A stretch of DNA of 64,000 nt from Helicobacter_D ganmani (GTDB taxonomy: Bacteria; Campylobacterota; Campylobacteria; Campylobacterales; Helicobacteraceae): NCBI RefSeq assembly GCF_965138225.1, contig NZ_CBCSAX010000007.1, one strand, 5' to 3'. The notes beneath the pieces were generated by a model. The model saw nothing but the letters and a program-made list of their open reading frames with translations. It was not told the DNA's origin and searched no databases. Within the stretch, counting starts at the first letter, position 1. Each line of letters opens with the position of its first letter. This document shows positions 44,019 to 54,003 of the stretch, one piece after another. The translations under genes were made by a program, and so were the position numbers.

Positions 44019-44342
44019 TTAAAAAAGCGTAAGCTGTCTTGGCGCATTTGCTTTTTCATTCTCACTTCTTTTGCCAAGCAATAATCGCATATTATCAAAT
44101 TGCTTTTCGGTAAGAATTAGTGCCCTAATATGTCCTTTGGGAGGCACAATCAAGCCCACCTTATCTAAATAATTATTGGCACTTGCCACACCTTTGCAGA
44201 TTCTCATATACACGCTATATTGCAGCATCATAAAGCCATCTTTGATAAGATTCTTACGAAATCTCGCATAATCTTTACGCTCTTTTTTGCTACAAGTTGG
44301 CATATCAAACATCACTAACACTCTCATAAATTTTTCTTCCAT
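44019..44342 (-). CDS. cas2: Cas2, CRISPR integration complex subunit
   Basis: Cas2 bridges two Cas1 dimers in the spacer integration complex. The 107-residue product has the ferredoxin-like beginning MRVLVMFDMPTCSKKERKDY with the conserved aspartate, then YARFRKNLIKDGFMMLQYSV and a short charged tail. It resembles type II Cas2 of Campylobacter. Two starts are possible, MEEKF at 44342 and MRVL at 44327; both overlap cas1, by 38 or 23 nt. It is the last gene of the cas operon and points toward the tracrRNA gene. Confidence 0.93.
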   Translation of the reverse strand: MEEKFMRVLVMFDMPTCSKKERKDYARFRKNLIKDGFMMLQYSVYMRICKGVASANNYLDKVGLIVPPKGHIRALILTEKQFDNMRLLLGKRSENEKANAPRQLTLF

Positions 44343-45270
44343 TACTCTTTTCCTCGCAAAATAGCGGAAGTTTGAGCTTAAGATTCTCTATCTCAAGGCA
44401 TTTCACTACGCTTTGCGCACTCACTACGCCCGCGCGAGTAAGTGGATAAAGCTTGTTTTCTACTATAACTGCACTCTGTAAAATACTTACCAGCTTCGCA
44501 CGATTTTGCAAACTTAAGCTCTCCTCTAATTCCCCAACTTCAACCATCTGCACAACAACAGAATCTACAAAGATTCTATAAGGTTCTATCAAATCATCTG
44601 CTAAGTTAAAGGCATTAAACTGATTTTTATGATTGAATCCTAGTGCAGGATTTAGTCCGCTTACACAAAGGCTTCTTGTGATAATCCCTCGCACAATTGC
44701 ATAACCATAATTAAGTGCAGCATTTATCGTTCCCATTTTGCTATCTTCAAAAATTTGCACCTTGCGGGAGAAGTTTTTACCAAAAAGAGCTTTGAAATAA
44801 ATTGCCGCTGCTTTGGCTTCATTATTGTTTGAATCCCCTAAATTCACACTTTTTGCTAAAGATTCTAACTCCTCATATTCTTTTTTGTTTTGCATTTTTA
44901 GTAAAAGGGCTTGATTGTTAATTTTTGCCTTCACTATTTGCTGCCAAAGAATCGCCTTTCTTTGTTTGTTTAAGGCTATTTGAGATTGCAACACACTAAA
45001 GCTTCTAAAATGCCCCAAAAATGGCATAAATAGCCCACTTGGCAAATGCGATTCATCGCAAGCAAAGAGGATAATTTTGTATTGTGCAAATGCATTAAGC
45101 AGCGCATTTGTAAGCGTGATTTGATGAGATTCTAACATCACACACAAAATATCTACAAGCGGAATCTTTACACTTTCTTTGTCTTTTTGGACTATGCAAA
45201 GATGTTTATCCTCTAGGCTTAATCGCGCGGGTGTGCTTAAAAATAAGGTGCGAAATGCGGCATCAAACAT
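44305..45270 (-). CDS. cas1: Cas1, CRISPR spacer integrase
   Basis: Cas1 inserts new spacers into the array as a complex with Cas2. The 321-residue type II protein has an N-terminal beta domain (DAAFRTLFLSTPARLSLEDK) and a helical catalytic domain with INAALNYGYAIVRGIITRSL, the metal-binding histidine in PALGFNHKNQFNAFNLADDL and the acidic IEPYR region. Length is slightly greater than usual (about 290-300). It starts 28 nt after the cas9 stop and overlaps cas2, the normal cas9-cas1-cas2 order of type II-C. Confidence 0.94.
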   Translation of the reverse strand: MFDAAFRTLFLSTPARLSLEDKHLCIVQKDKESVKIPLVDILCVMLESHQITLTNALLNAFAQYKIILFACDESHLPSGLFMPFLGHFRSFSVLQSQIALNKQRKAILWQQIVKAKINNQALLLKMQNKKEYEELESLAKSVNLGDSNNNEAKAAAIYFKALFGKNFSRKVQIFEDSKMGTINAALNYGYAIVRGIITRSLCVSGLNPALGFNHKNQFNAFNLADDLIEPYRIFVDSVVVQMVEVGELEESLSLQNRAKLVSILQSAVIVENKLYPLTRAGVVSAQSVVKCLEIENLKLKLPLFCEEKSNGRKIYESVSDV

Positions 45271-45298
45271 TCCTTGCCCTCCTTTAGATTCTTATCGC

Positions 45299-48200
45299 TT
45301 AATTTTTTCTTTTAGGACTGCTTTTGAGTGCAATATCTTGGCAAGGTTCAAACTCTGCCTTTTGCATTTCACCCAAATGAGAGACTTGGTATTTTTCAAA
45401 AGTTTTAAGATTTTGGATTCCTATGCTTTTACCCACCACTTCTTTTTGTGTGGCATTAGAGTATAAAATCTTTTCATTCTCACTCAAACCCTCAAATTTA
45501 TTATTATGTTTCTCTACTTGAATACTTGCAGTTGAAACACCAAAACCTACAAAATAGCACAACTCCGCCTTTTCCATTTCTTTTTTCTGCACCAAGATTA
45601 AATCATCTTTAAAAAGTGAGAAGCAGAATGTATAGTTAGAATCCATTTTTATCCAATCCTTAATCATTCCCTCTTTATCTTTGCCTATGGCAACTGCTTT
45701 ATTTGGCAGGATTCCAAGTGCAAAATCCATTGTATAAATGGGCACAGCATAGAATTTGCCTTTTTTGTCTTTAAAAATATCCACACGCACCATTGCGCCA
45801 TTACTCACAATCTTTGTGCCTACTTGGCGGATTTTCCCTAGATTTATCGCTCTTTCTATCCCCTTTCGCCCACCATAATCCATTTTATTATCTTTAGAAT
45901 ATTCTTTATCATTACATAATTTTTCAAAAGAATAAAATGTCTCCTTGTGCAACGCTCCCCTTGCCCTTTTGCGTGGGGGTTTGGAGACAAAGATAGAATC
46001 CACTTTGTCTAGCACCATTTGCCTAAAGTTTTTGCAAGGCTCAAAGAATGCTTTTTTAGCTTTGTATTCAGATTCTGCAATTTGCTTAGCATAGAATTTT
46101 TTCTTATTTTCCTCTTGATTTTTTCTAAAATCTGCAAATACCTTAATTGTCTTTGCATTAGTATAAGCAATAATCACTGCATCTACTGCGTGGTGGAGGT
46201 GATTGTTTCTATCTTTATCACCCAAGCCCCAATAATGCCTAAGCATTGATGTAAGCTGTCCGCTTATCACCTCTAGATGATTCTTGCTACCCTTTTCTCC
46301 TGCAATCGTTACTTCATTTTCACTTAGATTTTCAAACTTTAGGCAATTATTCGTCCATTGACTTGCTAACCTTGCAATATAGCCTGTATCATTGATGTTG
46401 CGTGCAATAAAGCCAAGTTCTTTATCTTTAAAGTCCTTATTGCTGATTCTACGTTGCTTTTGTTTAGGAAGGTTTGCACTAAGGCTAAGAATCCTATCCC
46501 ACTTTTCTTTATCATTTCCAAAGGCTTCAAAAGGTGTTTTATTGCCCTTGCCCTGATTTTCCTTAGCAAACACAAGCACCTTATTCATATAGCTATCATC
46601 AAAACTGCGTGAGTAAGGGTAAATATGATCAACTTCCAACACCTTGGAATCTAGTAAATGTTCTCTTGTGATTTTTCTATCACTATATACACAAAGCTCC
46701 TTTTGTTCTATCCAAAGCTTCATCTTAAGAATATTTGCGCCATTAATGGGTAATCCTAGAATCTCGCATTGCTGTATTGCTTTTTGATTCGCCTCAAAAT
46801 GCTCTCTTTGCTCTTTTTCAATTTTCTTGCGTTCATCATAGTTTTTGCCTGCTTCGCGCGTAAATTCTAAATGAATCTTATGCACATTTCCATATTTTCT
46901 TAAAAGTGCGTTGAGCACCTTGCGATACTCACTTAATGCTCTTGCAACGACTGGATTTGCCAAATAGGGTTCATAGTCTTTTAGCGGGATTAAAAACTCA
47001 CCCTTTTGCTTATGCTTTCTATGTTCTTGCAATCCTGCCTTTTTCACTGCTTCATCATAGCGCAACCCCTCACGCATAAAGGGTAGAATCTTATCAAGTG
47101 CCTTAAAGCTTAAATCAATATGTTTTGCAAAATTCAAATTGCTTAAAGCTTCTACTTGCTCCTTGCTTAATGCGGAATAGTTTTGCAATTTTTTAGCTAA
47201 ATTTTCTTTGCTTTTAATGAGGGCAATATCCATGGCGATACTATCTAACTCCTCACGAGAAAATTTGCCGAAATCTTCGCCCATTGCTTTTTTAAAAGCC
47301 TTAAGATTTTTAAACTCAATAAACTTTGCCTTTTCAGCTTCTTGCATTCCTTTGGTATAATCAAGCTTAGAATCTTTCGCAAATAAAATACGCCCATCAA
47401 GGTGCAAAATCTCACGCAATTTTTTATAACTCATCTCGCCTTTATCAAGCACAATTTTTAGAATCTCTTGAATCTTATCTTTTCCATACGCTTCGCCAAT
47501 GCCAAGATTTTTGCTTTTTTCTTCAAGATTCTTTAGGGTATTAATAATGCGTGTGAGGGCAACAAACTCTATTGCGCTTAAAGAATCTTTTGGTGCGCGG
47601 GGCTCATCATAAAACACACATTTGCCGACTTTATCTTCAAAACTCTTTAAATCTCTTTGGTAAAAGGCTGTTTCTATGATTTGGGATTCAAAATTTTTGC
47701 TAAAAGTTGCCCCAAAGTCTTTTTGCTTTGCAAAGATGAGCTCTAACTCTGCCCTTACTTGCTCTTGTGCCACGCAATGCTCGTAACTTTCTTTTTTATT
47801 GCGCACATTTTTAAACTCTTTTGTAATATTGTTACCTTTTTTCTCACTTTCTAATCTTAGCTTTTGATAAAATTCTTTATAGAGATATTCACCTACACTT
47901 TGATACTTATCTTTCATAGCTGTTTCATTTACTTTAATCGCACTTAGCACCTTTCCAGAATCTTTATCGCTTCCTGTTTTTGCGTGTTTGTTCCCATAGC
48001 CGCGATGTTTAGCGATATGTAAAATTACCCGTGCTAAGTCTTTAGAATCTAGCTTTTGACTTAGAGCTAAAGTGCGTAGCTCATAGGGGCTTTTGTGTTC
48101 TTTGCTTGTTTGGTATGCCTTTGGTAATTCCCCATCATTTGCAAGATAATCGCTTAAATTTAACCCAAATTCTTTACAAAGCAGTCTTTTAATTGCATTA

Positions 48201-48391
48201 AGCCTAGCTTTTCTCCGTGCTAATCTCCGTCTAACCCCTCTTGCTTCTCTACGCGGAGCAGCAAGCGAATCACCATTTTTTGGATTCTCCGCTTTGGTAA
48301 AGATTCTCACCCCACAATCTTTTAATTCTTCTCCCTCTACATATGCCCAACCAATGCTTGTAATGCCTATATCAAAACCAAGAATTTTCAT
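45299..48391 (-). CDS. cas9: Cas9, type II-C RNA-guided endonuclease
   Basis: Cas9 cleaves DNA matching the crRNA spacer, using tracrRNA. The 1030-residue product has all catalytic elements: RuvC-I with D7 in ILGFDIGITSIGWAYVE, an arginine-rich bridge helix (RRRLARRKARLNAIKRLL), RuvC-II with E509 in IHLEFTREAG, HNH with D588-H589 in EVDHIYPYSRSFDD, and RuvC-III with HHAVDA around H734-D737. It is compact, 46 residues longer than C. jejuni Cas9 (984). The PAM cannot be read from the sequence. AAGGAG lies upstream of the ATG. It appears intact and functional. Confidence 0.97.
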   Translation of the reverse strand: MKILGFDIGITSIGWAYVEGEELKDCGVRIFTKAENPKNGDSLAAPRREARGVRRRLARRKARLNAIKRLLCKEFGLNLSDYLANDGELPKAYQTSKEHKSPYELRTLALSQKLDSKDLARVILHIAKHRGYGNKHAKTGSDKDSGKVLSAIKVNETAMKDKYQSVGEYLYKEFYQKLRLESEKKGNNITKEFKNVRNKKESYEHCVAQEQVRAELELIFAKQKDFGATFSKNFESQIIETAFYQRDLKSFEDKVGKCVFYDEPRAPKDSLSAIEFVALTRIINTLKNLEEKSKNLGIGEAYGKDKIQEILKIVLDKGEMSYKKLREILHLDGRILFAKDSKLDYTKGMQEAEKAKFIEFKNLKAFKKAMGEDFGKFSREELDSIAMDIALIKSKENLAKKLQNYSALSKEQVEALSNLNFAKHIDLSFKALDKILPFMREGLRYDEAVKKAGLQEHRKHKQKGEFLIPLKDYEPYLANPVVARALSEYRKVLNALLRKYGNVHKIHLEFTREAGKNYDERKKIEKEQREHFEANQKAIQQCEILGLPINGANILKMKLWIEQKELCVYSDRKITREHLLDSKVLEVDHIYPYSRSFDDSYMNKVLVFAKENQGKGNKTPFEAFGNDKEKWDRILSLSANLPKQKQRRISNKDFKDKELGFIARNINDTGYIARLASQWTNNCLKFENLSENEVTIAGEKGSKNHLEVISGQLTSMLRHYWGLGDKDRNNHLHHAVDAVIIAYTNAKTIKVFADFRKNQEENKKKFYAKQIAESEYKAKKAFFEPCKNFRQMVLDKVDSIFVSKPPRKRARGALHKETFYSFEKLCNDKEYSKDNKMDYGGRKGIERAINLGKIRQVGTKIVSNGAMVRVDIFKDKKGKFYAVPIYTMDFALGILPNKAVAIGKDKEGMIKDWIKMDSNYTFCFSLFKDDLILVQKKEMEKAELCYFVGFGVSTASIQVEKHNNKFEGLSENEKILYSNATQKEVVGKSIGIQNLKTFEKYQVSHLGEMQKAEFEPCQDIALKSSPKRKN

Positions 48392-48475
48392 TGCAACTCC
48401 TTAAACTTTGAGTCAAACAATCAGTTATAAAAATAAATAATTTCAAATGACAAATTTTGCTTTCTAAATTGCAAA

Positions 48476-50335
48476 TCAATCTTCAATATAATTCTTAAGC
48501 TTGCGCCCTACTTTTGGGTGTTTTAGTTTTTTAATTGCACTAGATTCTATTTGTCGGACACGCTCACGCGTTACATTGAGCTCTTTGCCAATCTCCTCTA
48601 ATGTCCTATCAGATTCATCATCAAGCAATCCAAAGCGCATACGAATCACAGCCTTTTCGCGTTCATTGAGCTGGTCTAGCACATCATCAATCTGACTTTT
48701 TAAATCCTCTTTTAAGATATGGTCCATTGGTCCAACAGAACTTTTATCCTCTACAAAATCCCCAAATTTTCCATCTTCACCATTTCCAATAGGTGCTTCT
48801 AAGCTAATAGGTTCTTTGGTGATTTTGATGACATTTTTTACCTTATCCACAGGCAGCCCCACACCCTCTGCAATTTTTTCCAAATCCGGCTCTTTACCCT
48901 CTTCTTGTAGAAATTTGCGCATAATTTTATTAATCCGATTAATTGTTTCAATCATATGAATTGGAATCCGAATCGTGCGTGCTTGGTCGGCAATGGCGCG
49001 GGAAATTGCCTGACGAATCCACCAAGTAGCATAAGTAGAGAATTTATAGCCTTTTTTATACTCAAACTTATCTACTGCTTTCATTAATCCAATGTTGCCC
49101 TCTTGAATCAAATCCAAAAATGGTAATCCGCGATTCGTATATCTTTTGGCAATGCTTACAACAAGGCGTAGATTGGATTTTGCCATTTTTGCTTTTGCTT
49201 TATCGGCAATGTCTTTTCCGCGCTTGATTTGCTCTAAGATTTGCTTAAGTTTTTCTGGTTCTAAGTCAAAGCTCCCCTCACTTGCTGCTTTGGTTTGAAA
49301 CAACTTTTTAATCTCCATATAAGTAGAAACCATCGTTGCTTCTGGCGCAGCAGCAGTAATGTCTGCTTTGCTCATTTCCGTAATATTATCCAAGATTCTT
49401 TTATGATTATTTAGCAAAATATCATTAAATAAAGGCAAGCGATATTCTAAACGTTTTAATTCCTTTTCAAAACCCTCATCACTTTTAATTGTATTTTCCA
49501 TTGCTTTGACAAGCTCATTAATTAACTTGCTTGTAGGTCCCAAGTCTAGCAGCTTTTCTTTCAAAAGCTGTTTTTTATGCGCCAAAGTCAGCAAATACAA
49601 CATATCCTCACAACTCTCATTGTCCTTTTCTTGTTCCCAAGTTTTCAGCCAATCTTTCTTTGCTTTTTCTAATGCCTTAAAGCTTATCAACACCTTTTCT
49701 ACGCGTTTTTGGTCTTTTTTACTAATCGGTTTCTTGGAATCCTCACCTTTTTCATTTTCACTCTCCTCTTCCTCCTCCTCTTCCAAATCCTCTTCTTCGC
49801 CCTCCTCCTCGTCATCATCAAAACTTTTAAAAAGCTCTTTGACGCGTCTTTCACGATTGATTAAAGCTTCTTTGTAATCCAAAATAAAATCAATCAAATA
49901 AGGCACAGAACAAATTGCGTCTAGGATAATATTTTCGCCTAGTTCAATGTTTTTACTAAGCTCCACTTCATCTTCACGTGTCAAAAGTGGAATCTGTCCC
50001 ATTTCACGCAAATACATTCTAACAGGGCTATCACTGCGACTCCATTCAAGCAATTCACGCTCTTTCATAAAGTCAAATTCATCTTCTAATTCTTCATCTA
50101 AAAGCCGTTTTTTATCCTCTTTGATTTTTCTTGCATCGTCTTGATTCAGAATTTTTGCTACTTCAGAAGCAGACATCAATTTTCTATTGTATTTTTTTGC
50201 AAGCTCACTCACTCTTTTGGCTTGTGCAGCGGTAGGAAGTTTACCCAAAACCTGTGCAATTTTTTCATAAGAAACATATTTAAACTCACTTTGAAACAAT
50301 TCGTCTAATTGTTGATTGATATTTTTTGCAGACAT
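48476..50335 (-). CDS. rpoD: RpoD, primary sigma factor sigma-70
   Basis: RpoD directs RNA polymerase to housekeeping promoters. The 619-residue product has region 1.1, region 1.2 (DSPVRMYLREMGQIPLLTRE), an acidic insert of Glu and Asp around residues 180-205, and region 2 (LIQEGNIGLMKAVDKFEYKK, FSTYATWWIRQAISRAIADQ). Region 3 and region 4 with the helix-turn-helix TLEEIGKELNVTRERVRQIE follow. I chose MSAKNINQ at 50335 because GGAG lies 6 nt before it. A TATAAT promoter is at 50395-50400 on the minus strand. Confidence 0.97.
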   Translation of the reverse strand: MSAKNINQQLDELFQSEFKYVSYEKIAQVLGKLPTAAQAKRVSELAKKYNRKLMSASEVAKILNQDDARKIKEDKKRLLDEELEDEFDFMKERELLEWSRSDSPVRMYLREMGQIPLLTREDEVELSKNIELGENIILDAICSVPYLIDFILDYKEALINRERRVKELFKSFDDDEEEGEEEDLEEEEEEESENEKGEDSKKPISKKDQKRVEKVLISFKALEKAKKDWLKTWEQEKDNESCEDMLYLLTLAHKKQLLKEKLLDLGPTSKLINELVKAMENTIKSDEGFEKELKRLEYRLPLFNDILLNNHKRILDNITEMSKADITAAAPEATMVSTYMEIKKLFQTKAASEGSFDLEPEKLKQILEQIKRGKDIADKAKAKMAKSNLRLVVSIAKRYTNRGLPFLDLIQEGNIGLMKAVDKFEYKKGYKFSTYATWWIRQAISRAIADQARTIRIPIHMIETINRINKIMRKFLQEEGKEPDLEKIAEGVGLPVDKVKNVIKITKEPISLEAPIGNGEDGKFGDFVEDKSSVGPMDHILKEDLKSQIDDVLDQLNEREKAVIRMRFGLLDDESDRTLEEIGKELNVTRERVRQIESSAIKKLKHPKVGRKLKNYIED

Positions 50336-50394
50336 AGAAAACTCCAAGAAGTAGATAAAACTTAATTTATTTTTAAGTTAATGAAAAAACATTG

Positions 50395-50400
50395 ATTATA
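50395..50400 (-). promoter_or_regulatory. -10 box of rpoD
   Basis: GATATAATC on the minus strand contains TATAAT 59 nt before the rpoD ATG. Upstream is a T-rich, periodic AT stretch typical of Campylobacterota promoters. Confidence 0.55.
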
Positions 50401-50510
50401 TCTAAAATTTATAAATTTAATCTTAAAAAATAATAGAGATTCTAACATAAATGCAAGAATCAATTCAAAATACTTTAATAATACTAAATTAGGAATCTAA
50501 AAGCTTTAAA

Positions 50511-51296
50511 TTAAGAACGAAATCTCCAACATTCTTTAATTTCTTTTAAATATTTTTTATCCACTTCGGCAATCAGTAATTCCTCGCGGTCACCTAAGCA
50601 ATCTATCACTTCCCCATTAGGACAGACAAACAAAGAATCTCCATAAAAATTCCACAATGTCTTTGTCGGTGCGTCCTCATATTGCCCAATTCTGTTTGCA
50701 CGCAATACATAACAACTATTCAAAAAAGCCCTCATTTTTATAATACTACGCCAACGCAAAGAGGAATCAAAGGTGGAAGCACTCGGGAGCAATACACAAT
50801 CTACATTCTCATTTTTAAATTTTAACCAAAACTCATCAAAATGCAATTCATAACCAAAAAGCACAGAAAATTTAATTCCACCCACGCTAAAAATCGGAGG
50901 GATTCTAAGGATTTTTGGAGAAGTATTGGCAAAAAATTTCTCTTCATTCCAATGCTCATAAGGCATGAGTTTCTGTGCTCTATAACGCAAAGCCTTGCCC
51001 TTATTAATGATTAGAATCGTTTTATAAAGTTTGCGGGAAACCACTTCTAAAATAGGTGTTACAATGATGATTCCATATTTGCTAGAAAGCTGCAACAAAT
51101 TTTCATTTTCTTTGTTGATTTGTTCTAACCATTGTGATTTTTTATGTCTTTTAGATTCCAAATTTTTAAAAAACGGATTAAGTAAATATTCTCCAAAAAG
51201 AATAATTTTAGCCTTTGCTTCCACAGCCGTCTTAAGATAAGATTCTATCTCACTTTGACTTTTATTATTTGAAAGTTGTAGAGCAGCGATTTTCAT
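50511..51296 (-). CDS. nitrilase-fold carbon-nitrogen hydrolase homologue lacking the catalytic Cys
   Basis: This 261-residue protein has the alpha-beta-beta-alpha fold of the carbon-nitrogen hydrolase (nitrilase) family, which cleaves amides and related bonds with a Glu-Lys-Cys triad. Glu is present (E36, LFGEYLLNP) and Lys is present (K109, AQKLMPYEHW). The usual ICYDxRFPE motif, however, reads LFGYELHFDE, with glycine (G148) in place of cysteine. Downstream LLPSASTFDSSLRWRSIIKM is typical. The protein may be inactive as a hydrolase or may work differently. The ATG overlaps the xseB stop in ATGA. Confidence 0.8.
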   Translation of the reverse strand: MKIAALQLSNNKSQSEIESYLKTAVEAKAKIILFGEYLLNPFFKNLESKRHKKSQWLEQINKENENLLQLSSKYGIIIVTPILEVVSRKLYKTILIINKGKALRYRAQKLMPYEHWNEEKFFANTSPKILRIPPIFSVGGIKFSVLFGYELHFDEFWLKFKNENVDCVLLPSASTFDSSLRWRSIIKMRAFLNSCYVLRANRIGQYEDAPTKTLWNFYGDSLFVCPNGEVIDCLGDREELLIAEVDKKYLKEIKECWRFRS

Positions 51297-51538
51297 TGGT
51301 TTTCCTTTTTGTATTGCATTTTGAGTTCTTCGCATTGTAATTGTGCATCTTCCAAGATTCTTTGTGCTTTTTGTAGATTTTCCATACCCTCTTTATAGAA
51401 CGCTAAACCCTCATTAAGAGTAAGTTCTTCCTCCTCTAATTTTTCTAAGCATTTTGAAATTATACTAAGATAATCTTCAAAGTTCATTTCCTGATTTTTC
51501 ATTGCTTTTTGTTTATTTTTTTGCATTTCTTCTCTCAT
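51293..51538 (-). CDS. xseB: XseB, exodeoxyribonuclease VII small subunit
   Basis: XseB forms, with XseA, exonuclease VII, which degrades single-stranded DNA to oligonucleotides. The 81-residue product has the two-helix core (FEDYLSIISKCLEKLEEEEL, then EGLAFYKEGMENLQKAQRIL). A 17-residue polar leader precedes it; an internal start cannot be excluded. It overlaps pflA by 4 nt and the nitrilase-like gene by 4 nt. xseA is not in the window. Confidence 0.88.
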   Translation of the reverse strand: MREEMQKNKQKAMKNQEMNFEDYLSIISKCLEKLEEEELTLNEGLAFYKEGMENLQKAQRILEDAQLQCEELKMQYKKENQ

Positions 51539-53949
51539 GGTTGTCCTTGAGTTTGGGATACATTTTGAGTTTCCAATAAATTTTTAGCATCTATACAGAG
51601 ATTTTTCCAAGGCGATTCTGCTTGGACAGCCTCGCAACGATTATAAGATTCTATTGCGGCATTTTTATCACCCAATTTGTCGTTTAAGTAACCTTGTAAA
51701 TAATAAATTTGAATCTGCTCATTTCCTGAATTAGCACGAGATTCTACATTTTTGAGCAAATCTAAGGATTCTTGAAATTTACCTTCACGATTGAGAGCCT
51801 CTATCATACTCAATTCAACCCAAGGGGAATATTCAAAACGTTCATATCGCTTTTGGAGAGCCATCAGTTTGCCTGCATACACTTTAATTGCTGTATCGTC
51901 TTTGTTTGCAAGAGATCTTTGCAAAGCTTCTTTATAAACCTCAATCATTGGATTGCTATCTTTTAATTTATCTTCCAACATAGGCAAAATCTTAAACGCT
52001 TCCTCCCACCTTCCTTGCTTACTCAAAGACATAAATAATATCCAAGCACTATCGTTGTATGCGGGATTACTTAACAAGCTCAAGGTATCCCTTGCGGCAA
52101 GAGCTGCTTTGGGATAATCTTGCATTTCATACTCTACCCACGCCAAACGATAGAGCCAATCCTCTTTATCCGTAGCTGTTTTGGCATTTTGGGATTCTAT
52201 TTGAGCAATTTTTTGTGCCGCATTGTATTGTTTATTTTCTCTCAAACAATCCAACATTTGCAACTTTTCATTGCTTTGCAATGGAATCCTCTCGGCATAC
52301 AAGCTACCATAATACGCTGCTTCTTTACAATTTTGTGCCTTTAAAGAATCTCTCGTCAATGCACTAAGCGCATTCAATAAAACAGCGGGGTTCTCTCCTA
52401 ATTGACGCTCTAACTCCTCTCTTAAAGCAAAGATTTCTTGATAATTCCCTGTTTCATACAAGGTTTCAGCTTTTTTCTCTAATGCCATTTTGGCTTCTTC
52501 TTTGCCTTGATAATTTTCCATTACATAATCATAATGCTCTAATCGTTTTGTCGCATTATCCTCATTATAATTCAACAACAAATTATCGTCCAAATTTTTT
52601 ACTTCGCGTCGTTCCGCTTCACTTTCTGTTTCTTTAAGTAAAAGTTGATAATATTGGTGTGCTTTTTTAAGATTTCCTGCTTTGTCAAACCATATTGCCA
52701 TACTTTTAAGGAGTGGCAAATACAATGGGTCATCTTTATCCTCCAAAGCCTCAAACATTACTTCTGCCACTTGCGAAGGCACATCTACAATTCCAACTTC
52801 TGCCCAACCTTGTAACAAATTATAATACTTTGGAATGTCTTTAAGAAAATATTTTGGATTCGCGTCTAGGACACTTTTAAGATGCCTTTGTGCCTCTGTT
52901 TTGTTTTCTGCTTTGCGATAATAATCCCCAAGCAAAATAGATGCTAAAGAAGCGATTTCTAAATCTGTCGTTTCATTTAAAGTAGATTCATACATATTTA
53001 AAACAACTTTGCGGTCCCCCCTAATATAAAGATTCTCTCCATAATCAAGTCGCGCAAGAAGCTCGTATTTATCACCCTTATACTCGCTAAAAAGCCTATC
53101 ATAATAGTATTTTGCCTCTTCAAAAAAGTTCATTTTAGCATAAGTTTTTGCCAATATAAATAAGATTTGTGGCACATGAACATCTGTTGGATAAGCTTCT
53201 AGCCAAGCTTTAGCTAGTATCATTGTATCTTCGTAATCTTCCTCTTTACCCAAGCTATCCAATGCAGCAATTTTAAAATATAAAATATCACGTTTAAAGA
53301 TTGTATCAGGATAAAGAGCAAGCATTTCTTCTATTGCATTCAAAGCTTCAGTATAGGATTCTTCAGCAATTAAGGATTGTATGTGCAAGAAAGAATCCTT
53401 GTCCGCTCCAACTTCATTATTCATTGGGCGCATTTGCACATCTAATGCCCCCACTCTCGGTAAATGTTCCTCAAAGAAAATAGGAAAATTCAATCCATTG
53501 CTTGGCTGGTCGTTTAAAAATGGAATCTTATTTTCATAACCTAAAATTTGCCAACGTTTGGATTTTTCGTTGTGTTCTTGCGGGATAGGCTGATTAGAGA
53601 TAAGGCTAAATTCTGTATTATAAAGTTTAATTTTTTTGCCATTTTTTGGTTTGATTTTCAAAAAGAATCTCTGCGTATTATCCTCAAGACTTTCTGGCAC
53701 GATAGAAAAAAATAAAGTCTCACTGCGTTGAAAACGCGATAATAAAGGGGAATCAAATCCGCAAATAATCTCACTGACTTCAGACGCTCTATCATAGGAT
53801 TCCACACAAGCAAACGGAACATTGTCTATTAGGTTTAAAACAGCAAAGTTTCTATTCTCTTCTCTACCGCTATTGATATAAAACTCTAATCCAAAAAAAG
53901 AATTTGCTATAAACAACAATAAAAATACTAAGTGATTCTTGTTTTTCAT
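51535..53949 (-). CDS. pflA: PflA-like periplasmic TPR flagellar-motor protein
   Basis: This 804-residue exported protein has a signal peptide ending at about residue 20 (NSFFG-LEF), an N-terminal beta-rich domain of about 180 residues, and a long array of TPR-like helical repeats. Examples are EAKYYYDRLFSEYKGDKYEL, KAHQYYQLLLKETESEAER and ESLDLLKNVESRANSGNEQ. Length, layout and the start of the mature chain fit PflA. In Campylobacter and Helicobacter PflA is part of the scaffold that widens the flagellar motor and is needed for motility. The assignment rests on architecture. Downstream xseB is coupled by a 4-nt overlap. Confidence 0.75.
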   Translation of the reverse strand: MKNKNHLVFLLLFIANSFFGLEFYINSGREENRNFAVLNLIDNVPFACVESYDRASEVSEIICGFDSPLLSRFQRSETLFFSIVPESLEDNTQRFFLKIKPKNGKKIKLYNTEFSLISNQPIPQEHNEKSKRWQILGYENKIPFLNDQPSNGLNFPIFFEEHLPRVGALDVQMRPMNNEVGADKDSFLHIQSLIAEESYTEALNAIEEMLALYPDTIFKRDILYFKIAALDSLGKEEDYEDTMILAKAWLEAYPTDVHVPQILFILAKTYAKMNFFEEAKYYYDRLFSEYKGDKYELLARLDYGENLYIRGDRKVVLNMYESTLNETTDLEIASLASILLGDYYRKAENKTEAQRHLKSVLDANPKYFLKDIPKYYNLLQGWAEVGIVDVPSQVAEVMFEALEDKDDPLYLPLLKSMAIWFDKAGNLKKAHQYYQLLLKETESEAERREVKNLDDNLLLNYNEDNATKRLEHYDYVMENYQGKEEAKMALEKKAETLYETGNYQEIFALREELERQLGENPAVLLNALSALTRDSLKAQNCKEAAYYGSLYAERIPLQSNEKLQMLDCLRENKQYNAAQKIAQIESQNAKTATDKEDWLYRLAWVEYEMQDYPKAALAARDTLSLLSNPAYNDSAWILFMSLSKQGRWEEAFKILPMLEDKLKDSNPMIEVYKEALQRSLANKDDTAIKVYAGKLMALQKRYERFEYSPWVELSMIEALNREGKFQESLDLLKNVESRANSGNEQIQIYYLQGYLNDKLGDKNAAIESYNRCEAVQAESPWKNLCIDAKNLLETQNVSQTQGQP

Positions 53950-54003
53950 AGATTTCCAAATTTTAAATACGAAATTATACTTTCTTTTCTTTGAAATTTG
54001 CTT

